Assembly: GCF_003443675.1 (NCBI RefSeq)
Contig: NZ_CP031963.1
Coordinates: 4,053,501 to 4,117,500, forward strand
Source: Aquimarina sp. BL5
GTDB lineage: Bacteria; Bacteroidota; Bacteroidia; Flavobacteriales; Flavobacteriaceae
DNA: 64,000 bases
Direction of reading: 5' to 3'
Made by a program: the position numbers and the translations under genes. A model generated the notes under the pieces. The model saw only the letters and a list, made by a program, of their open reading frames with translations. It was not told the DNA's origin and did not search any database. Of this stretch, positions 16,259-24,496 are shown in pieces (positions within the stretch are counted from its first letter, which is position 1; each line of letters opens with the position of its first letter).

Positions 16259-16465
16259 TTATTCAATACCTCCTCCGGTAAGACAAAGATGAGTTGCTTG
16301 TGTACCTAAACAACATCCATTTGGTAATGAATACCCGCCACACGATTGACATTCTCTCGGAGTGTAGATAGGACAACTAGCTTTGTTACTACCACCATTT
16401 ACAGATCTTTGTTCTTCTTTACTAAGAGTCTGTGCGTCTTTTAGATTTAAAATGCTTTTTAACAT
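16259..16465 (-). CDS. Double-glycine-leader Cys-rich secreted peptide (bacteriocin-like precursor)
   Basis: 68 residues when read from the ATG at 16465. A longer in-frame start at 16510 adds 15 residues unlike any leader, so I reject it. The leader reads MLKSILNLKDAQTLSKEEQR and then SVNGG, matching the Bacteroidota GG-type leader (L-x-K-x-E-Q-x-x-[IV]-N-G-G) cut after Gly-Gly by peptidase-containing ABC transporters. The core has 43 residues with six Cys and many Gly, so three disulfides or other crosslinks are possible. No C39 transporter, maturase or immunity gene is recognisable next to it, making it an orphan precursor. A thioredoxin-like protein gene lies about 900 bases away on the other strand. 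Function unknown. Confidence 0.7.
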   Translation of the reverse strand: MLKSILNLKDAQTLSKEEQRSVNGGSNKASCPIYTPRECQSCGGYSLPNGCCLGTQATHLCLTGGGIE

Positions 16466-16738
16466 AATTAAGGTTTTAAGAATCATATTTCCCCAAACAT
16501 TTATAGACATTTGAGGTTTCTGTCTATACGATTATTAACGAAAAAATGGGGAATTTGTTGCTTTTTTAGTGTTAGTTATCATTTCTCTAATGATTTTTCT
16601 TTTTGGTTCCAGAACTTGCATAAAATATAGCTCCGATTGGTTTTTTTCTAAAGCGGAGCATTATAGCTAGCAGTAATAATAGTAGAATGTTTAAAAAAAC
16701 TTTAAAATCCAAGGTAACAATTTCATACTTCCTTACAC

Positions 16739-16781
16739 ATTCTTATGGTGGCTCTTTAGAGAGTCGAACACTTATAAGAAT
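16739..16781. repeat. Short inverted repeat before the 40-codon ORF
   Basis: ATTCTTAT (16739-16746) and ATAAGAAT (16774-16781) are perfect complements separated by 27 bases, inside an otherwise gene-free stretch (16511-16804). It could be an RNA stem or chance in AT-rich DNA. Confidence 0.25.
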
Positions 16782-16804
16782 AGTAATCATAAAAAATTAG
16801 AAGT

Positions 16805-16927
16805 ATGGCATTAGAGAATCTAATAAGCATAAGCTTTACAGAAGAAGAATTAACACAGCTAGACCAGTACCTAGATGGTATCAAACAAATCTTGAACGAC
16901 ATTGCTCCCCTAGATTACACCTTCTAG
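16805..16927 (+). CDS. Small ORF of 40 codons, possible truncated gene
   Basis: Starts MALENLISISFTEEELTQLD and ends in a TAG directly before a palindrome-rich stretch. The composition (acidic, amphipathic, with EEELxxLDxxL) looks like the N-terminus of a real helical protein rather than random sequence. I do not recognise the family. The abrupt end suggests either a genuine small protein or a gene cut short by the following sequence. No good promoter was found. Confidence 0.35.
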   Translation: MALENLISISFTEEELTQLDQYLDGIKQILNDIAPLDYTF

Positions 16928-17339
16928 CTATTTCAGAGATTCCCGGAAGCGTTACTGAGGTCTTTCGAAGGGTTAAAAAGGTTCTTCGAGCTGTCATTTT
17001 TTGGATCAGAACCCCTAAAATTTGGCCAAGCAGCCTCGAAAACAAGGCTTATAGCCTTTATGATACCCCTAGGATGCATTGCCAATACCAAAATATTCGT
17101 TGATATACTTCTTCTAAGAAGTATTTTAATTCTTCGAATTACCTTTTTGAGGGCTAAAAGGGGGTGCGGAATGGGGTAAGCCCTATACATAGATGAGATG
17201 AGATGATAAAATAAGAATGGTTTGATTTCTAGATTCAGTAGATTTGCAAGGACGGTGAGATTATATCACTAAAATATTAATTAATATAGTAAAGCCAGCC
17301 TCTATAAAATAAGGTTGGCACTACTATGATTTTAAAACA
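16928..17339. other. Palindrome-rich non-coding stretch, repeat-like
   Basis: About 410 bases with no credible gene. It is less AT-rich than its surroundings and holds several short hairpins: AAGGCT-TAT-AGCCTT (17044-17058), a perfect 20-base palindrome at 17105-17124 (arms ATACTTCTT/AAGAAGTAT), and four TTCGA-type elements between 16957 and 17140. GGGGTGCGGAATGGGGTAAG near 17160-17180 resembles a short repeat I associate with flavobacterial genomes, but I cannot confirm it. The 85-codon minus-strand ORF across it looks non-genuine. A leader hairpin (GCCAGCCT 17294-17301 / AGGTTGGC 17312-17319) precedes the next gene, and a TAGATTTG box (17239-17246) may be its promoter. Confidence 0.45.
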
Positions 17340-18161
17340 ATGAAAAACATAAAGAAATTAAAGTATAGTGTCATATTCGTAATGCTACTGCACACCACAA
17401 CGACAATAGCCCAGGTGCAATGGATTCATGACTTTGAGCTGGGGCGTGCGATTGCCATAGAGCAAAAAAAGTGGATGGTAGTTGATTTTTGGGCCAGTTG
17501 GTGTGGTCCCTGTAAAAGAATGGATGACAAGCTATGGCAAACAACAGCGATTAATTCTATAAAAGATAATTTCGTATTTGTAAAAGTAAATTTTGATAGA
17601 AAAAGAGAGTTCGCCAAATACTTTAATATAAAATCGCTTCCTACGGTTTTAATAATGGATCCTAATAAAGCGGTCATCGATAGAAAAACAGGATACAGAC
17701 ATACAGATGAGTATATAAACTGGTTTAAAAAGATCCCAAATCTCGATTTAGAAAACGTATATACAGCTATGATCCCTATGATTCAGAATCGAAAAAGTAG
17801 TGTGGCGCATCTTAAGCTTGGAGTAGCGTATCAGAATCTTGCTATGGATACGTCCAATGCTTTGATCAAAAGCGTATTCATAAAACAAAGTAATCAGCAA
17901 TTCAAGGTGATTCTAAAAAAAAGCAAAAATGAGGAGCTATTAGACAAGGTTCAATTATATAAGTTACTCAATAAAGCTATCGCTGGCAAAAGTAAAAGTG
18001 TTCTTAAAAAACTAAACCAAAAAACTCCCGAGGATTATACATCAGAGCTAGTACATTTTATAAAATGCTATTGCTACCTTAAAGAAGGTAACGATAAAGC
18101 CCTAGCTATAGAAAAAAAACAGCTTAAAAATCCTGATATGTTGGCACTATTAGAACAGTAA
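17340..18161 (+). CDS. Periplasmic thioredoxin-fold protein with C-terminal helical domain
   Basis: 273 residues. A signal peptide ends at about residue 24 (TTIAQ). Residues 30-135 form a thioredoxin domain with an intact WCGPC site (Cys55, Cys58), the preceding VVDFWASW strand, and the cis-Pro in IKSLPTVLIM. Residues 140-273 are helical and may carry TPR-like packing, as in several flavobacterial DUF255/thioredoxin proteins. It should reduce or isomerise disulfides in the periplasm. The neighbouring Cys-rich GG-peptide is a conceivable client, but the genes are about 900 bases apart on opposite strands. No operon partner. Confidence 0.85.
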   Translation: MKNIKKLKYSVIFVMLLHTTTTIAQVQWIHDFELGRAIAIEQKKWMVVDFWASWCGPCKRMDDKLWQTTAINSIKDNFVFVKVNFDRKREFAKYFNIKSLPTVLIMDPNKAVIDRKTGYRHTDEYINWFKKIPNLDLENVYTAMIPMIQNRKSSVAHLKLGVAYQNLAMDTSNALIKSVFIKQSNQQFKVILKKSKNEELLDKVQLYKLLNKAIAGKSKSVLKKLNQKTPEDYTSELVHFIKCYCYLKEGNDKALAIEKKQLKNPDMLALLEQ

Positions 18162-18309
18162 ACTTGATAAGAATGTTATAACCCGAGAACCTATGTTTAT
18201 GTTAAAACCTATTATTACATATTCATTGACTTATACAAAAGTTTATTTTACTAGTGATTAAGCTTAGAGCTTTGGTATAACTATTAGCACGAAGAATTAG
18301 CTTAATTTT

Positions 18310-18339
18310 TTTGAGTACCTGTAATTTTCCTTAATTTTG
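18310..18339 (+). promoter_or_regulatory. Promoter of the AraC-BLUF gene
   Basis: TTTG (18310-18313), 18 bases, then TAATTTTG (18332-18339), an exact TAnnTTTG match. The start codon is at 18383, giving a leader of roughly 35-40 bases. Confidence 0.65.
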
Positions 18340-18382
18340 TAAGTGAATTTAAAAAAACAAAATATTTAAATTTTAAAGTTAT

Positions 18383-19849
18383 ATGTTAGGATTAGAAGAG
18401 AAAAGCCCACTGGAGATGTTACAACAGTTTGCTGTTTATTTTGATGCTAATTTAGAAGAAAGTCTTGGGGCGGCTACTCTTATTTTGAATAATAAACATG
18501 GAGAAGGTAGTATATCTTTATATGAGCTTTTTCCTGGCCTTACTGCCTGGGTTTATAATATTACATTTAATTCTGAACTAGTTATCGATTTAAAGTTTTC
18601 GTCTGATAGACCTTATTATTTTGGGTATCATGTTTCGGGATTTCAAATGCAGAAATTCGCTGACGAGACAGAGTATCATAAAATAAGACAAGGGCAAAAC
18701 TTCATACTTATTAGCGAACCTGGCACTAGTTCTGAATTTAAGATGAGTAGTGGTATCAAATTTGAAAGTTGTTATTTAATTCTAACACCGTCATTATTGA
18801 AGGGCTCTAGCCACAACACGAGGAAGAGACTGGAACAGAACCTAAAAGAAATATTTCTACAAATTTCAGGTGAACGGCCATATCGCTATTTTGGAGATAT
18901 TGATGCACATACCGGTACATTTGCAGAAATTATTATAAAGAATACAAGAATTGATTTAGTAGGCCGACTTTTAACTGAGGGCGCTATAACAAATTTACTT
19001 GCTGCACAAATTGAAGCACACGATTTAGATCATCAAACTGATAATTTTCAGCCCAAGCTTACAAAATCAGAATTATCAAAAATTACAGAACTCGGTGATT
19101 ACATAAGAGATAATATCGACGATAAATTAACAATTTCAGTTCTTAGTAAATATTTAGGTTTTTCTCCAAGAAAACTCCAAGCCGGCGTTCGATTTTTATA
19201 TGGTTATTCTGTTAATGAATATGTAAGCAATGTTAGGATGGAAGTTGCAAAAGAGCTTATCTATAAAACGAACAAGAGTGTTTCTGAAATATGCTATATG
19301 GTTGGTTATTCTAGTAGAAGTCATTTTTCAAATTTATTTTATAAAAGGTTCGGTATTCTTCCTAGTAAATATAAAGACTCGTTCTACAAGGATACTTTAA
19401 TGTATGAAGTAAGTTATCGATCGATAGCAAGTGATAAATTAAATGAATCGGATGTACAACAGATAATAGATGTTTCAAGAATAAACAATAAAAAAAATAA
19501 TATTACAGGAAGTCTGATTTATTATAAAAATGTATTTTTTCAATTAATTGAAGGACCTAAAAAGGAAGTTTTACCGTTATATGATAAAATAAAAGAAGAT
19601 GAAAGGCATACGGATGTGATCACTATGTGGAGTGGATCGAAACCTTACCGCACTTTCGAAAAATGGGATATGTCAATATTATCAGATGATGGTATGCTAA
19701 GCATACAACATCAAGATAGAGTCAAAAAATTAAATTTGGAACATCTTCTAGGAGAGATTGACGAAAACGCAATAGTGTCTCGGAATCTCTGGAGAAAAGT
19801 GAGAACAATTATAAATGTTTCAGGAAAAGTAAGTAAGAGTGAGCTGTGA
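18383..19849 (+). CDS. AraC-family regulator fused to a C-terminal BLUF photoreceptor domain
   Basis: 488 residues in three parts. Residues 1-230 are an N-terminal domain of uncertain fold. Residues about 232-332 are the double AraC HTH, with ISVLSKYLGFSPRKLQ as first and SVSEICYMVGYSSRSHFS as second helix pair and the terminal F-x-K-R-F-G-x-x-P signature. Residues about 338-440 form a BLUF domain. Spaced against AppA of Rhodobacter, the flavin-site residues are all kept: Tyr345 (SYRS), Asn369 (INNK), Gln387 (FFQLIEGP), Trp428 and Met430 (KWDM). BLUF domains bind FAD and sense blue light through the Tyr-Gln-flavin hydrogen-bond network. The protein should be a light-responsive DNA-binding factor. 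Neighbours do not reveal the target genes. Confidence 0.88.
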   Translation: MLGLEEKSPLEMLQQFAVYFDANLEESLGAATLILNNKHGEGSISLYELFPGLTAWVYNITFNSELVIDLKFSSDRPYYFGYHVSGFQMQKFADETEYHKIRQGQNFILISEPGTSSEFKMSSGIKFESCYLILTPSLLKGSSHNTRKRLEQNLKEIFLQISGERPYRYFGDIDAHTGTFAEIIIKNTRIDLVGRLLTEGAITNLLAAQIEAHDLDHQTDNFQPKLTKSELSKITELGDYIRDNIDDKLTISVLSKYLGFSPRKLQAGVRFLYGYSVNEYVSNVRMEVAKELIYKTNKSVSEICYMVGYSSRSHFSNLFYKRFGILPSKYKDSFYKDTLMYEVSYRSIASDKLNESDVQQIIDVSRINNKKNNITGSLIYYKNVFFQLIEGPKKEVLPLYDKIKEDERHTDVITMWSGSKPYRTFEKWDMSILSDDGMLSIQHQDRVKKLNLEHLLGEIDENAIVSRNLWRKVRTIINVSGKVSKSEL

Positions 19850-20062
19850 AATAGAAATCACTTTTTTCTAAAAAATCTACCTATCGTATACTTTTAAGAA
19901 TCACAGAAGAGATAAATAATATCCATTAATACCCTGTTTCTGTGTTTAGGGATGTTTATAAAATACTTGATGTACTACTTTCGTGATAAACGAAACCTAA
20001 AAAAGTAAGTGATAGTAAATAATGATGTTTGTTAAAAACAGTGATTTCCCGTCAACTATGTT

Positions 20063-20635
20063 TTACTTGACAAATATTAATGTACCTTCTAGTGTAAATT
20101 CATCTGCAATTGCATTTTCTTTCATACGTTTAAAAATACTAGGTGAGTTATGGTTAACTCCATATTTGGTTCGATCGATAGTATGATTGAATTTAAGAGT
20201 GATTCCAGATTCAGCTTGCTCTATACGTACAGTAATATTTTCTGTATTCGTTTTTCCTTTAATGGTAAGCGCTCCAAGTAAGATAGCTTTCTTATTACTG
20301 ATTTCTATAACATTGTTTATTAAAAATGTTGCTTTTGGAAAGGTCTTTACTTCAAAAAAATCTTCATTTTTTAGATGATTTTTAAGATCGTTGTTTTCAT
20401 GATCCAGACTTTTCATATCAATTACGATGTTTAAAGCCATGATCGTAGTATTGGATATAGAGATGATACCTTTTTTTGGTGCTATAGTTCCTTTTAAGGA
20501 ATAAGAACTAAATGCTGCTTTGCCTGTCCAGAATAGTTCAGATTTTCTGGTATCCAACTCAAAATTCTGTGTATATGCTTTTTGTAATCCGATGTGTAGA
20601 CAAAGAGTAATTAATAGTATTTGTATTGTTTTCAT
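20063..20635 (-). CDS. YceI-family periplasmic lipid-binding-like protein
   Basis: 190 residues with a signal peptide (cut near AYTQ). The mature part is the YceI lipocalin-like barrel: an N-terminal FELDTRKSELFWTGK, then TIAPKKGIISI, the LKNEDFFEVKTFPKATF element, LTIKGKT, and the IDRTKYGV signature. YceI proteins bind polyisoprenoid or fatty-acyl chains in the periplasm. Last gene of a minus-strand run that starts with a membrane AraC regulator; the preceding gene ends 12 bases upstream. Confidence 0.9.
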   Translation of the reverse strand: MKTIQILLITLCLHIGLQKAYTQNFELDTRKSELFWTGKAAFSSYSLKGTIAPKKGIISISNTTIMALNIVIDMKSLDHENNDLKNHLKNEDFFEVKTFPKATFLINNVIEISNKKAILLGALTIKGKTNTENITVRIEQAESGITLKFNHTIDRTKYGVNHNSPSIFKRMKENAIADEFTLEGTLIFVK

Positions 20636-20647
20636 TTTAGGGATTTT

Positions 20648-21136
20648 TTAATTTAGAAGTGTATCTGTAGTTTCAATTTTTTCATAGCCGCATACAGTTT
20701 CTCCTTCTTTTGTAATACCAATGAAATACCACATAGCCCATCCTCCAAAAAGCGAACTATCTGTACGCCAATTTTGTGACCAAGTATATGGTTCAGACTG
20801 TTTCATAATTTCTTTTTTGGTTCCGAAGTTTTTGTTCAATTCTTTTAATGAATATGATTTCCTAAGATTCCAGGTGTCATTATAAAAAAGATAGGCTCCG
20901 TACTCAATAATTTTGATCTCACTTTCTTTGCACAGAATTGCTGTATTGTGTTTCCAATAATATCGATCACCAATCTTAATAGGATCAATGGTTTTGGGAA
21001 AGTTGTTTACTTCAATTGCTTTGCGTACGCTTTTTAGTTTTTCGGGTAATTGATCGTTTATAGGAGTTCCATACTTTATCTGTGCAGTCAATGAGTTTAA
21101 GGTGAATGCTATTACTAGTAAAATTACTGTTCTCAT
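20648..21136 (-). CDS. Small secreted protein of unknown function
   Basis: 162 residues with a signal peptide (cut near LTAQ, residue 19). The mature part is mixed alpha/beta with several Trp/Tyr-rich strings (YYWKHNTAIL, WSQNWRTDSSLFGGWAMWYF) and three Cys. I do not recognise a family. It lies seven bases after a small lipocalin-like gene and 12 bases before a YceI gene, so the three are likely co-expressed periplasmic proteins. Confidence 0.65.
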   Translation of the reverse strand: MRTVILLVIAFTLNSLTAQIKYGTPINDQLPEKLKSVRKAIEVNNFPKTIDPIKIGDRYYWKHNTAILCKESEIKIIEYGAYLFYNDTWNLRKSYSLKELNKNFGTKKEIMKQSEPYTWSQNWRTDSSLFGGWAMWYFIGITKEGETVCGYEKIETTDTLLN

Positions 21137-21143
21137 ATTCTTA

Positions 21144-21545
21144 TTATTTTATTTTTTCAGCGATCCAAACTGCTAAAAACCCTCTGTCAACGGCGTGTGT
21201 AGAACCATATAGTTTTCCGTCTTTGTAATAAAAGCTAGTATTATAACTTCCGCTATTGTCGCCAGAGATTAGGGCAACATAAATAACGTCTCGTTGGGTA
21301 TTAACTTTTCCTTGTTTTATTTCAACCCCTTCTCGATAAAATGTTCCCTGTACTGAATTAGCATCTATTTTATCTATGCGCATCATAGCGAAATTGGTAT
21401 CCGTTTTATCTTGCGGACTCATATCTAATTGCCATTCGCCAATTAGTAATTTTAGATCTTTATTATTTTCTTGAGAAAAGCTTGAGAAAGAAGTAATCAA
21501 AAGGATAAGTAGGCTTGCTTTTTTTATGATCATGAGATGTTTCAT
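21144..21545 (-). CDS. Small secreted lipocalin-like protein
   Basis: 133 residues with a signal peptide (cut near SFSQE). The start of the mature part, LKLLIGEWQLD, is the G-x-W strand typical of lipocalin-like small barrels, and the rest alternates into short strands (VQGTFYREGVEIKQG, VIYVALISGD, TSFYYKDGKLYGS). Ligand unknown. It follows the membrane regulator gene by 133 bases, in which I see no clear promoter, and is followed closely by two further secreted proteins. Confidence 0.65.
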   Translation of the reverse strand: MKHLMIIKKASLLILLITSFSSFSQENNKDLKLLIGEWQLDMSPQDKTDTNFAMMRIDKIDANSVQGTFYREGVEIKQGKVNTQRDVIYVALISGDNSGSYNTSFYYKDGKLYGSTHAVDRGFLAVWIAEKIK

Positions 21546-21678
21546 TTTTTCTGATTTTTAGAATTTGTTTGAGACAAATATTCACCTAATACAGAAAAGA
21601 ATCGTTTCAATTGGCTAAATGAGACGAATTTTTAGAGAAGTAGACGTTGCAATTTTTTAATTGAAACCTTTATTGTCT

Positions 21679-22785
21679 TTATTTTAGAGCGCTTGGAGGG
21701 TTTCCTGTAATTTTCTTTACGGCTCTATTAAAAGAGGCTTTAGAATTAAAACCTGCTTCATATGCTAAAGCAAGAAGGGTAAGATTATCGTTTTTAGGAT
21801 TATTGAGTAACTTTTTTACTTCTTCAAAACGAAGTTCGTTTATGTAATCACTAAATTTTTTCTGATAGATCGTATTTAGACATTTAGTAAGCAAATAGGG
21901 TTTTACAGAAAGGCATTCTGATAGAGAACCTAGAGTAAGCTCTGGATTTTTGAAGAGTTGTTCTTCCCTCATTTTAGTTTCTAAAGTTTTACTAATATTT
22001 TGCAATTGCTCTTTTTCTTTATCAGAAACGGTGGCAATTTGTTTGAATGCGCTTTCTTTTCTTCTGGCAAACCCTTCTAGGCCTAACCAATAGGTAATAA
22101 TTGCCATTCCTATAAATACCGGATGACCATAGAAAAAATTACTAGCGAAATTGAAAAAGAAAAAGTCGATTAATATTCCAAATACATAAAGGATAGAGAA
22201 TATTTTCATTACCAGTACCACTCTTTTAATCCAATTGATTTTTTCTGGAAGAATTTTATATCCTTCCACCTCAATAGTGTTGCTAAGTATTTTTTCAGCT
22301 TTGCTACTATAAAAAATAATTAATGCTCCAGAAATGATAAACATAGTAGGATAATGCATCCATACAACATATCCCCAATATCCTAACCAAGATAAACTCT
22401 CGCGAGTACCATCCCAATAAAAATTTTGTGTTTTTATAAAAAAGCTCCACACAAATTCTATCAGTACAGGAAGGAAATGAATCCAATCTTTTTGTATGAA
22501 CTTGAATTTTGGATTTACATAACTTTTTACAAAAAAATAGATGAGTGTTCCATAAATCCAATTGTATTCTAATAGGATATGATACCAGAAATCATATCGT
22601 CCCAGCCCAAAAATATTTAAGGTTTCTACAATCAGGCGGTAGGAGAAGAAAAATAATATGGTTGCTAGAAATCGATTAGCAATATAGTGCAATCCTTTTT
22701 TTTGCCATAAAATGACTCCAAAAATGATTCCTTGGATAGCACCAATACATAATAATATGATTAAAAGTATCTCTAACGTTTCCAC
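21679..22785 (-). CDS. Membrane-bound AraC-family regulator
   Basis: 368 residues. The first 235 residues hold about seven hydrophobic helices (for example LLIILLCIGAIQGIIFGVILW), then a linker and a C-terminal AraC double HTH (LTLGSLSECLSVKPYLLTK; then LALAYEAGFNSKASFNRAVK and a G-x-x-P end). This 7TM-AraC layout is common in Flavobacteriia, where the membrane part is thought to sense a ligand or the envelope state. It heads a minus-strand run of three small secreted proteins including YceI, which are its most likely targets. Confidence 0.85.
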   Translation of the reverse strand: METLEILLIILLCIGAIQGIIFGVILWQKKGLHYIANRFLATILFFFSYRLIVETLNIFGLGRYDFWYHILLEYNWIYGTLIYFFVKSYVNPKFKFIQKDWIHFLPVLIEFVWSFFIKTQNFYWDGTRESLSWLGYWGYVVWMHYPTMFIISGALIIFYSSKAEKILSNTIEVEGYKILPEKINWIKRVVLVMKIFSILYVFGILIDFFFFNFASNFFYGHPVFIGMAIITYWLGLEGFARRKESAFKQIATVSDKEKEQLQNISKTLETKMREEQLFKNPELTLGSLSECLSVKPYLLTKCLNTIYQKKFSDYINELRFEEVKKLLNNPKNDNLTLLALAYEAGFNSKASFNRAVKKITGNPPSALK

Positions 22786-22809
22786 TACATTAAAGATATA
22801 TAAGAAGAT

Positions 22810-23520
22810 TTAAGAAACAACTTTTTCTTTATAATATCGATACAAATCTTCTGACGAAGCACCTAACCATCTTCTCATATGTATATTAAGAAAATGATAT
22901 TGTAATCGCCAAACTCCAACTTCTCTGTAACGTCTGGCAGAGGTAACCACATATTTAGGGATGATAACAAATTTATTTATTGCAAAAAGTCGGTCAACTA
23001 AATCATTGTCTTCATATACCACATACGCTTCATCATACCCATTTATTTCTTTGAATAATGATGCAGTGATAAACTGACTTTGATCTCCGCCGCGACATCG
23101 TTTACTGTCGAATTGAGTTAACCAACCGAGAAAACGAAGCCACCAATGATTAGAATCAAATTTCATTCTGAAACACCCTGCTTCGTTTTCTTTATGAACT
23201 TCTTCTACAATATATCGGTCATAGTTCTTTGGAGGAAAAGAATCAGCGTGTAAGAAATAGAGTATATCTCCAGAAGCTTTTGCAGCTCCGGCATTCATTT
23301 GTTTAGCACGCCCTTTTTCTGAAGAAACTACTCTAATAGACGTGCTTTGTGTGTTCGAAAAATTCTGTACTGTTTTTATAGACTCGTCCACACTTCCGCC
23401 ATCTACAATGATAATTTCTTCGATAGTATCCGCTGCACTTGCAGCTTGTATTAAATGGGAAAGCAGCTTACAAATTGTAGCTGCTTCATTTAGAATAGGG
23501 ATGATTATTGATATTTTCAA
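22810..23520 (-). CDS. TIGR04283-family arsenosugar biosynthesis glycosyltransferase
   Basis: 236 residues of GT2 type: ISIIIPILNEAATI at the start, IIIVDGGSVDES, then ILYFLHADSFPP with the HAD metal motif in place of DXD, and the family string RCRGGDQSQFI. The TIGR04283 call rests on these strings and on context, because ArsM, ArsS and two TIGR04282 genes are close by on the same strand. It is the most distal gene of the cluster, 26 bases after a DUF547 gene. It probably adds or builds the glycosyl part of the arsenosugar; the exact step is not known. Confidence 0.85.
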   Translation of the reverse strand: MKISIIIPILNEAATICKLLSHLIQAASAADTIEEIIIVDGGSVDESIKTVQNFSNTQSTSIRVVSSEKGRAKQMNAGAAKASGDILYFLHADSFPPKNYDRYIVEEVHKENEAGCFRMKFDSNHWWLRFLGWLTQFDSKRCRGGDQSQFITASLFKEINGYDEAYVVYEDNDLVDRLFAINKFVIIPKYVVTSARRYREVGVWRLQYHFLNIHMRRWLGASSEDLYRYYKEKVVS

Positions 23521-23546
23521 AAGCTTAGTATTATGCGAATATAAAA

Positions 23547-24260
23547 TTACTCATTTAAACTCCAATCGTATTTTTTATATCCTTTCTTTTTCTGTTTATC
23601 AATCTTAACTTCAGAATATTTATTGATAAAAGCTTTAGCATCTTCTCCATCTACTTTGAAATCTTTCTTAAACCAACTGAAGATTTTAGAGACTTCAACT
23701 ACTTCTTCAGTTATCGTATTTCTTTTTGGATCATTTATAAAATTCTTTGTTAGCGTTTCTAATGCATCATCTACATTTCTGGCTGTGAATGCTCTATTCC
23801 AAACTATGGGGCAAGAGAAAGAAGCGCAATTAATAGCAAAATGAATTCTGGGATCGCCAAGCTTTCTAAGAATTTTATGCTCTAATTCATTTAAACTATG
23901 CAAAACACCATTGATTTTGAAAAATTGTCTATGCCAAGGATCTTTAATGTCTTTGATGCTCTTTAAAGGATAATTATCTATAATTAACTTTATAGTGTAC
24001 GCATTATAAGCATTGATCCAGTACGCTAATGTTTCTTCTTTACTCCATGTTGCGGCTGGAGGATTGTCCGAGAGGTAAGTGAAATATTCATATAGTTGAG
24101 CACTATCTCTCATAAATCCTTTGTAATCTACTTTTCCGTCTTCAGAAACATTGATCAATAAAATTTGATCCCAAACAGCATGGTCAAGTTTTTCCTGAGC
24201 TTTTGTCTGAAAAGAGATAAATACCAATAATACTAATATAATTATTTTAGGGGTCTTCAT
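23547..24260 (-). CDS. DUF547 domain protein, secreted, arsenosugar cluster
   Basis: 237 residues with a signal peptide (cut near TKAQ). DUF547 marks: VDYKGFMRD, WINAYNAYTIKLIIDNYP, SLNELEHKILRKLGDPRIHFAINCAS with its Cys pair, and a C-terminal KKYDWSLNE. It is a paralogue of 9318-10028 but closer to the DUF547 proteins that often occur with arsenosugar genes. Function unknown. It directly precedes the TIGR04283 gene and is separated from ArsM by an old-yellow-enzyme gene on the other strand. Confidence 0.85.
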   Translation of the reverse strand: MKTPKIIILVLLVFISFQTKAQEKLDHAVWDQILLINVSEDGKVDYKGFMRDSAQLYEYFTYLSDNPPAATWSKEETLAYWINAYNAYTIKLIIDNYPLKSIKDIKDPWHRQFFKINGVLHSLNELEHKILRKLGDPRIHFAINCASFSCPIVWNRAFTARNVDDALETLTKNFINDPKRNTITEEVVEVSKIFSWFKKDFKVDGEDAKAFINKYSEVKIDKQKKKGYKKYDWSLNE

Positions 24261-24446
24261 TTTTTTTAATCTTTTTTAATCCATCCAGATGTATCGATTT
24301 TTACAAATGGCTAATTGTGTTCAACTTTTAATTACTTTTTTGTTTTCAAATAACGAAAATTCTATTAAATATTCGTTAAATACTTGGGTTTAGTCCAAAG
24401 TTTGTGCCACTCCTTACAAATATAGTTATGGCCAATGTTTTTTGGT

Positions 24447-24478
24447 TTTGCAAGTCAATTTCTGATTCCGTATTATTG
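24447..24478 (+). promoter_or_regulatory. Probable promoter of the old-yellow-enzyme gene
   Basis: TTTG (24447-24450), 20 bases, then TATTATTG (24471-24478), one mismatch from TAnnTTTG. It predicts a start of transcription near 24485, which rules out a TTG at 24482 and supports the ATG at 24497. Confidence 0.5.
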
Positions 24479-24496
24479 TAATTGAACTGTTTTTAT

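Noticed and set aside
16466..16510. Longer start for the GG-leader peptide
   Set aside because: The extra 15 residues do not resemble a leader, while the ATG at 16465 gives the typical MLKSILNL start.
16933..17190. 85-codon minus-strand ORF
   Set aside because: It lies over palindromes, has no recognisable domain, and its amino acid make-up (Arg/Ile/Leu/Ser mixture with no clear secondary structure) looks like translated non-coding sequence.
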